Below are positions 62,911 through 64,000 of a DNA stretch of 64,000 nucleotides, piece by piece. Below the pieces are notes generated by a model. That model saw only the letters and a list, made by a program, of their open reading frames with translations, was not told the origin of the DNA and ran no database searches. The DNA is taken from NCBI RefSeq assembly GCF_015690355.1, contig NZ_JADPRT010000023.1:38719-102718 (forward strand), given 5' to 3'. The DNA is from Streptacidiphilus fuscans (GTDB taxonomy: Bacteria; Actinomycetota; Actinomycetes; Streptomycetales; Streptomycetaceae). Numbering within the stretch: position 1 is the first letter of the stretch; the number at the start of each line of letters is the position of its first letter. The position numbers and the translations under genes are program-made.

Positions 62911-63618
62911 GTGTCCCATTCCCTTGAAAAGCCTCGCAACAGCTCCGAGCTCTACCGCGCCCGCAGCTCGGAGGAGGTCGCAGACACTCGCCCTATCCTG
63001 ACCGGAGACATCTTCGGTGAGGTGCCGGCACTTGACCTTGACGGGACCATTCGGCGCCGTACGGTCATGCTCGTTGAGCACCCCTGTGCACTTCGACTGG
63101 ACGGCGTCAACCTCGTTCCCAAGCTGCTCACAGTCGAGGTTGAACCCCGTGAGTCCAAGAGCAGCTGGACTGGGAACTTTCGCTTCATGCCTCTCCCGGA
63201 CCTCGTGGTCGAGTTGGGCAGCTCACACGCCGCAGCCATGTTCGTTCAGGGCTGCTACGTCACCCCGGAGCAGTTGGAAGAGGGCGAACGCATTGCGTGC
63301 CTGAGCACTTCGGGTATCAATCTGCTGATGCAGCGCTGGGTGCACCACACGACCCGAGTGGTTGTACCGACCTTGACCTTTCACGAGCGCAACGTGGCGG
63401 TGTACGAAGAGGCGGACCTTGTCGAAGAGTGGTGCTTCGAGCGTGAACTGCTTGGCGTGAAGCGCTTGGATGCCACGACCGAGTGCATGGAGTGGCTGCG
63501 GCAGCCGCTCGGCGAGCTGCCGAACCGCCAGGAGCAACTGCGCGATGCTCAGTTCCGCAGCACCGTACGAAAGGACATGTACTCGCAGTTGAAGGGGCTG
63601 GCGGAGATCGACAGCTAG
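62911..63618 (+). CDS. Unknown protein, third gene of island operon
   Basis: 235 aa from GTG 62911. I recognise no family. The opening RPILTGDIFGEVPALDLDG, followed by RRRTVMLVEHPCALRLDG, faintly recalls the GD(I/V)-x-PxR-xxVLVS pattern of PemK/MazF-type SH3-like domains, but the match is too weak for a call. The middle is beta-rich (GNFRFMPLPDLVVELGSS, VQGCYVTPEQLEEGERIACL) and the C-terminus is helical. With an HTH protein before it, a toxin-antitoxin-like pair is possible. Confidence 0.7.
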   Translation: MSHSLEKPRNSSELYRARSSEEVADTRPILTGDIFGEVPALDLDGTIRRRTVMLVEHPCALRLDGVNLVPKLLTVEVEPRESKSSWTGNFRFMPLPDLVVELGSSHAAAMFVQGCYVTPEQLEEGERIACLSTSGINLLMQRWVHHTTRVVVPTLTFHERNVAVYEEADLVEEWCFERELLGVKRLDATTECMEWLRQPLGELPNRQEQLRDAQFRSTVRKDMYSQLKGLAEIDS

Positions 63619-63710
63619 AAGGATGAACGAGAAGGGGCCCGAGCCCAAGTCGCGAACGCGTGAGCCGGGCCGTTTTCGGGGCGGTCTCTCGGCCGTTCGG
63701 GGGTGGCCAA

Positions 63711-63739
63711 CAACGACAGACACGCCCCAGCAACGACAG
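63711..63739. repeat. Direct repeats near the right junction
   Basis: CAACGACAG occurs at 63711-63719 and 63731-63739, exactly 20 bases apart, 26 bases before the right ppa repeat. Spaced short repeats beside a junction can be arm-type integrase sites; this is a guess from position. Confidence 0.35.
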
Positions 63740-63764
63740 GCCAGCTCCTCCGCGGCCGTGCCCA

Positions 63765-63903
63765 CTTCGAGGTCTACAAGGACCTGGAGCCGGGCAAGTC
63801 CGTCGAGGGCGCCCACTGGGTCGGCCGCGCCGAGGCGGAGGAGGAGATCACCAACTCCATCAAGCGTCTCGCCGACTCCGGCGAGACCCACCGAAGCCAC
63901 TGA
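63765..63903 (+). pseudogene. Duplicated 3' end of ppa
   Basis: Bases 63765-63903 repeat the last 139 bp of ppa without any difference (ending in the same TGA). The 5' part of the gene, RBS and start are absent, so this copy is not expressed as a pyrophosphatase. An in-frame GTG at 63703 opens a chimeric 66-aa frame that is probably not real. Confidence 0.85.
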
Positions 63904-64000
63904 CCAGCGGAATCAGGCACGACCGACGCCCCCGTCCCTCCGCACCGGACGGCGGCAGCACCTGAGCCCGGCGGACCCCGTCCGCCGGGCTCAGGCATGT
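63765..64000 (+). repeat. Right direct repeat (attR-like)
   Basis: Exact match to 59147-59382. It includes the ppa terminator copy (63961-63995) and reaches the window end, so the repeat may be longer. The DNA after it would be the original chromosome downstream of ppa. Confidence 0.85.

Larger units (their letters stand above)
59383..63764. mobile_element. Integrated genomic island at ppa
   Basis: About 4.4 kb between two identical copies of the ppa 3' end. It holds a SUKH-type gene, a decayed tyrosine integrase beside the left repeat, a frameshifted gene, and an intact three-gene operon. The base composition is visibly lower in GC than the neighbours, and codon use is less biased. An integrase beside one end and a duplicated target gene end fit a former integrative element reduced to cargo. 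Confidence 0.8.

Noticed and set aside
63703..63903. A 66-aa coding frame at the right junction
   Set aside because: It is an accidental GTG joined to the duplicated ppa tail and has no RBS or independent domain.

Overview
The window is a high-GC actinobacterial chromosome segment, almost certainly from a Streptomycetaceae member (Streptomyces, Kitasatospora or Streptacidiphilus). The basis is extreme third-position GC, GTG/TTG starts, and a housekeeping gene order known from streptomycetes: radA-disA, clpC next to lsr2, lysS, a pantothenate/NAD operon, an extra NuoD copy, fol genes, and ftsH-hpt-tilS-dacB/ppa. I saw no rRNA, tRNA or CRISPR array.

Layout. 1-10.4 kb: 3' end of radA, disA, a membrane-anchored exported protein, an OmpR-type two-component pair, mutY, and a TetR / aldehyde dehydrogenase / diiron ferritin-like cluster. 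10.4-19.4 kb: an accessory block of two related modules. Each has a secreted protein gene on the minus strand facing away from a gene of about 3 kb on the plus strand encoding a trypsin-like protease fused to a NACHT-type NTPase and a repeat-like C-terminus, an NLR-like architecture. The first is translationally coupled to a small Trypco2-type protein. 19.4-36 kb: clpC, an SCO3374-like gene, lsr2, a GNAT acetyltransferase, a BlaI-type repressor, lysS, a LAXTG surface protein, and a CoA/NAD precursor operon (DUF2520 protein, panC, panD, nadB, nadC, coaX). 36-50.6 kb: a threonine aldolase-like enzyme, a NarL-type two-component pair, a MidA/NDUFAF7-like methyltransferase coupled to a NuoD-like subunit, folate genes, a DUF2156 membrane protein and an esterase. 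50.7-59.3 kb: folE, ftsH, hpt, tilS, a DUF2342 zincin, dacB and ppa.

The last 4.6 kb is a small integrated element. A stretch of at least 236 bp covering the last 139 bp of ppa and its terminator is repeated with no differences I could find at both ends (59147-59382 and 63765-64000, running to the window edge). Inside are a SUKH-type protein, a decayed tyrosine integrase, a frameshifted gene, and an intact three-gene operon (TIGR04255-like protein, HTH protein, unknown protein) behind a clear promoter.

Four intergenic gaps carry one family of palindromic elements whose arms begin CAGGGGCGCGGGGAACTGCG. The most interesting parts are the duplicated protease-NACHT modules, with shared noncoding blocks, and the intact three-gene operon in the ppa island. 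Their functions are inferred from architecture and context only.
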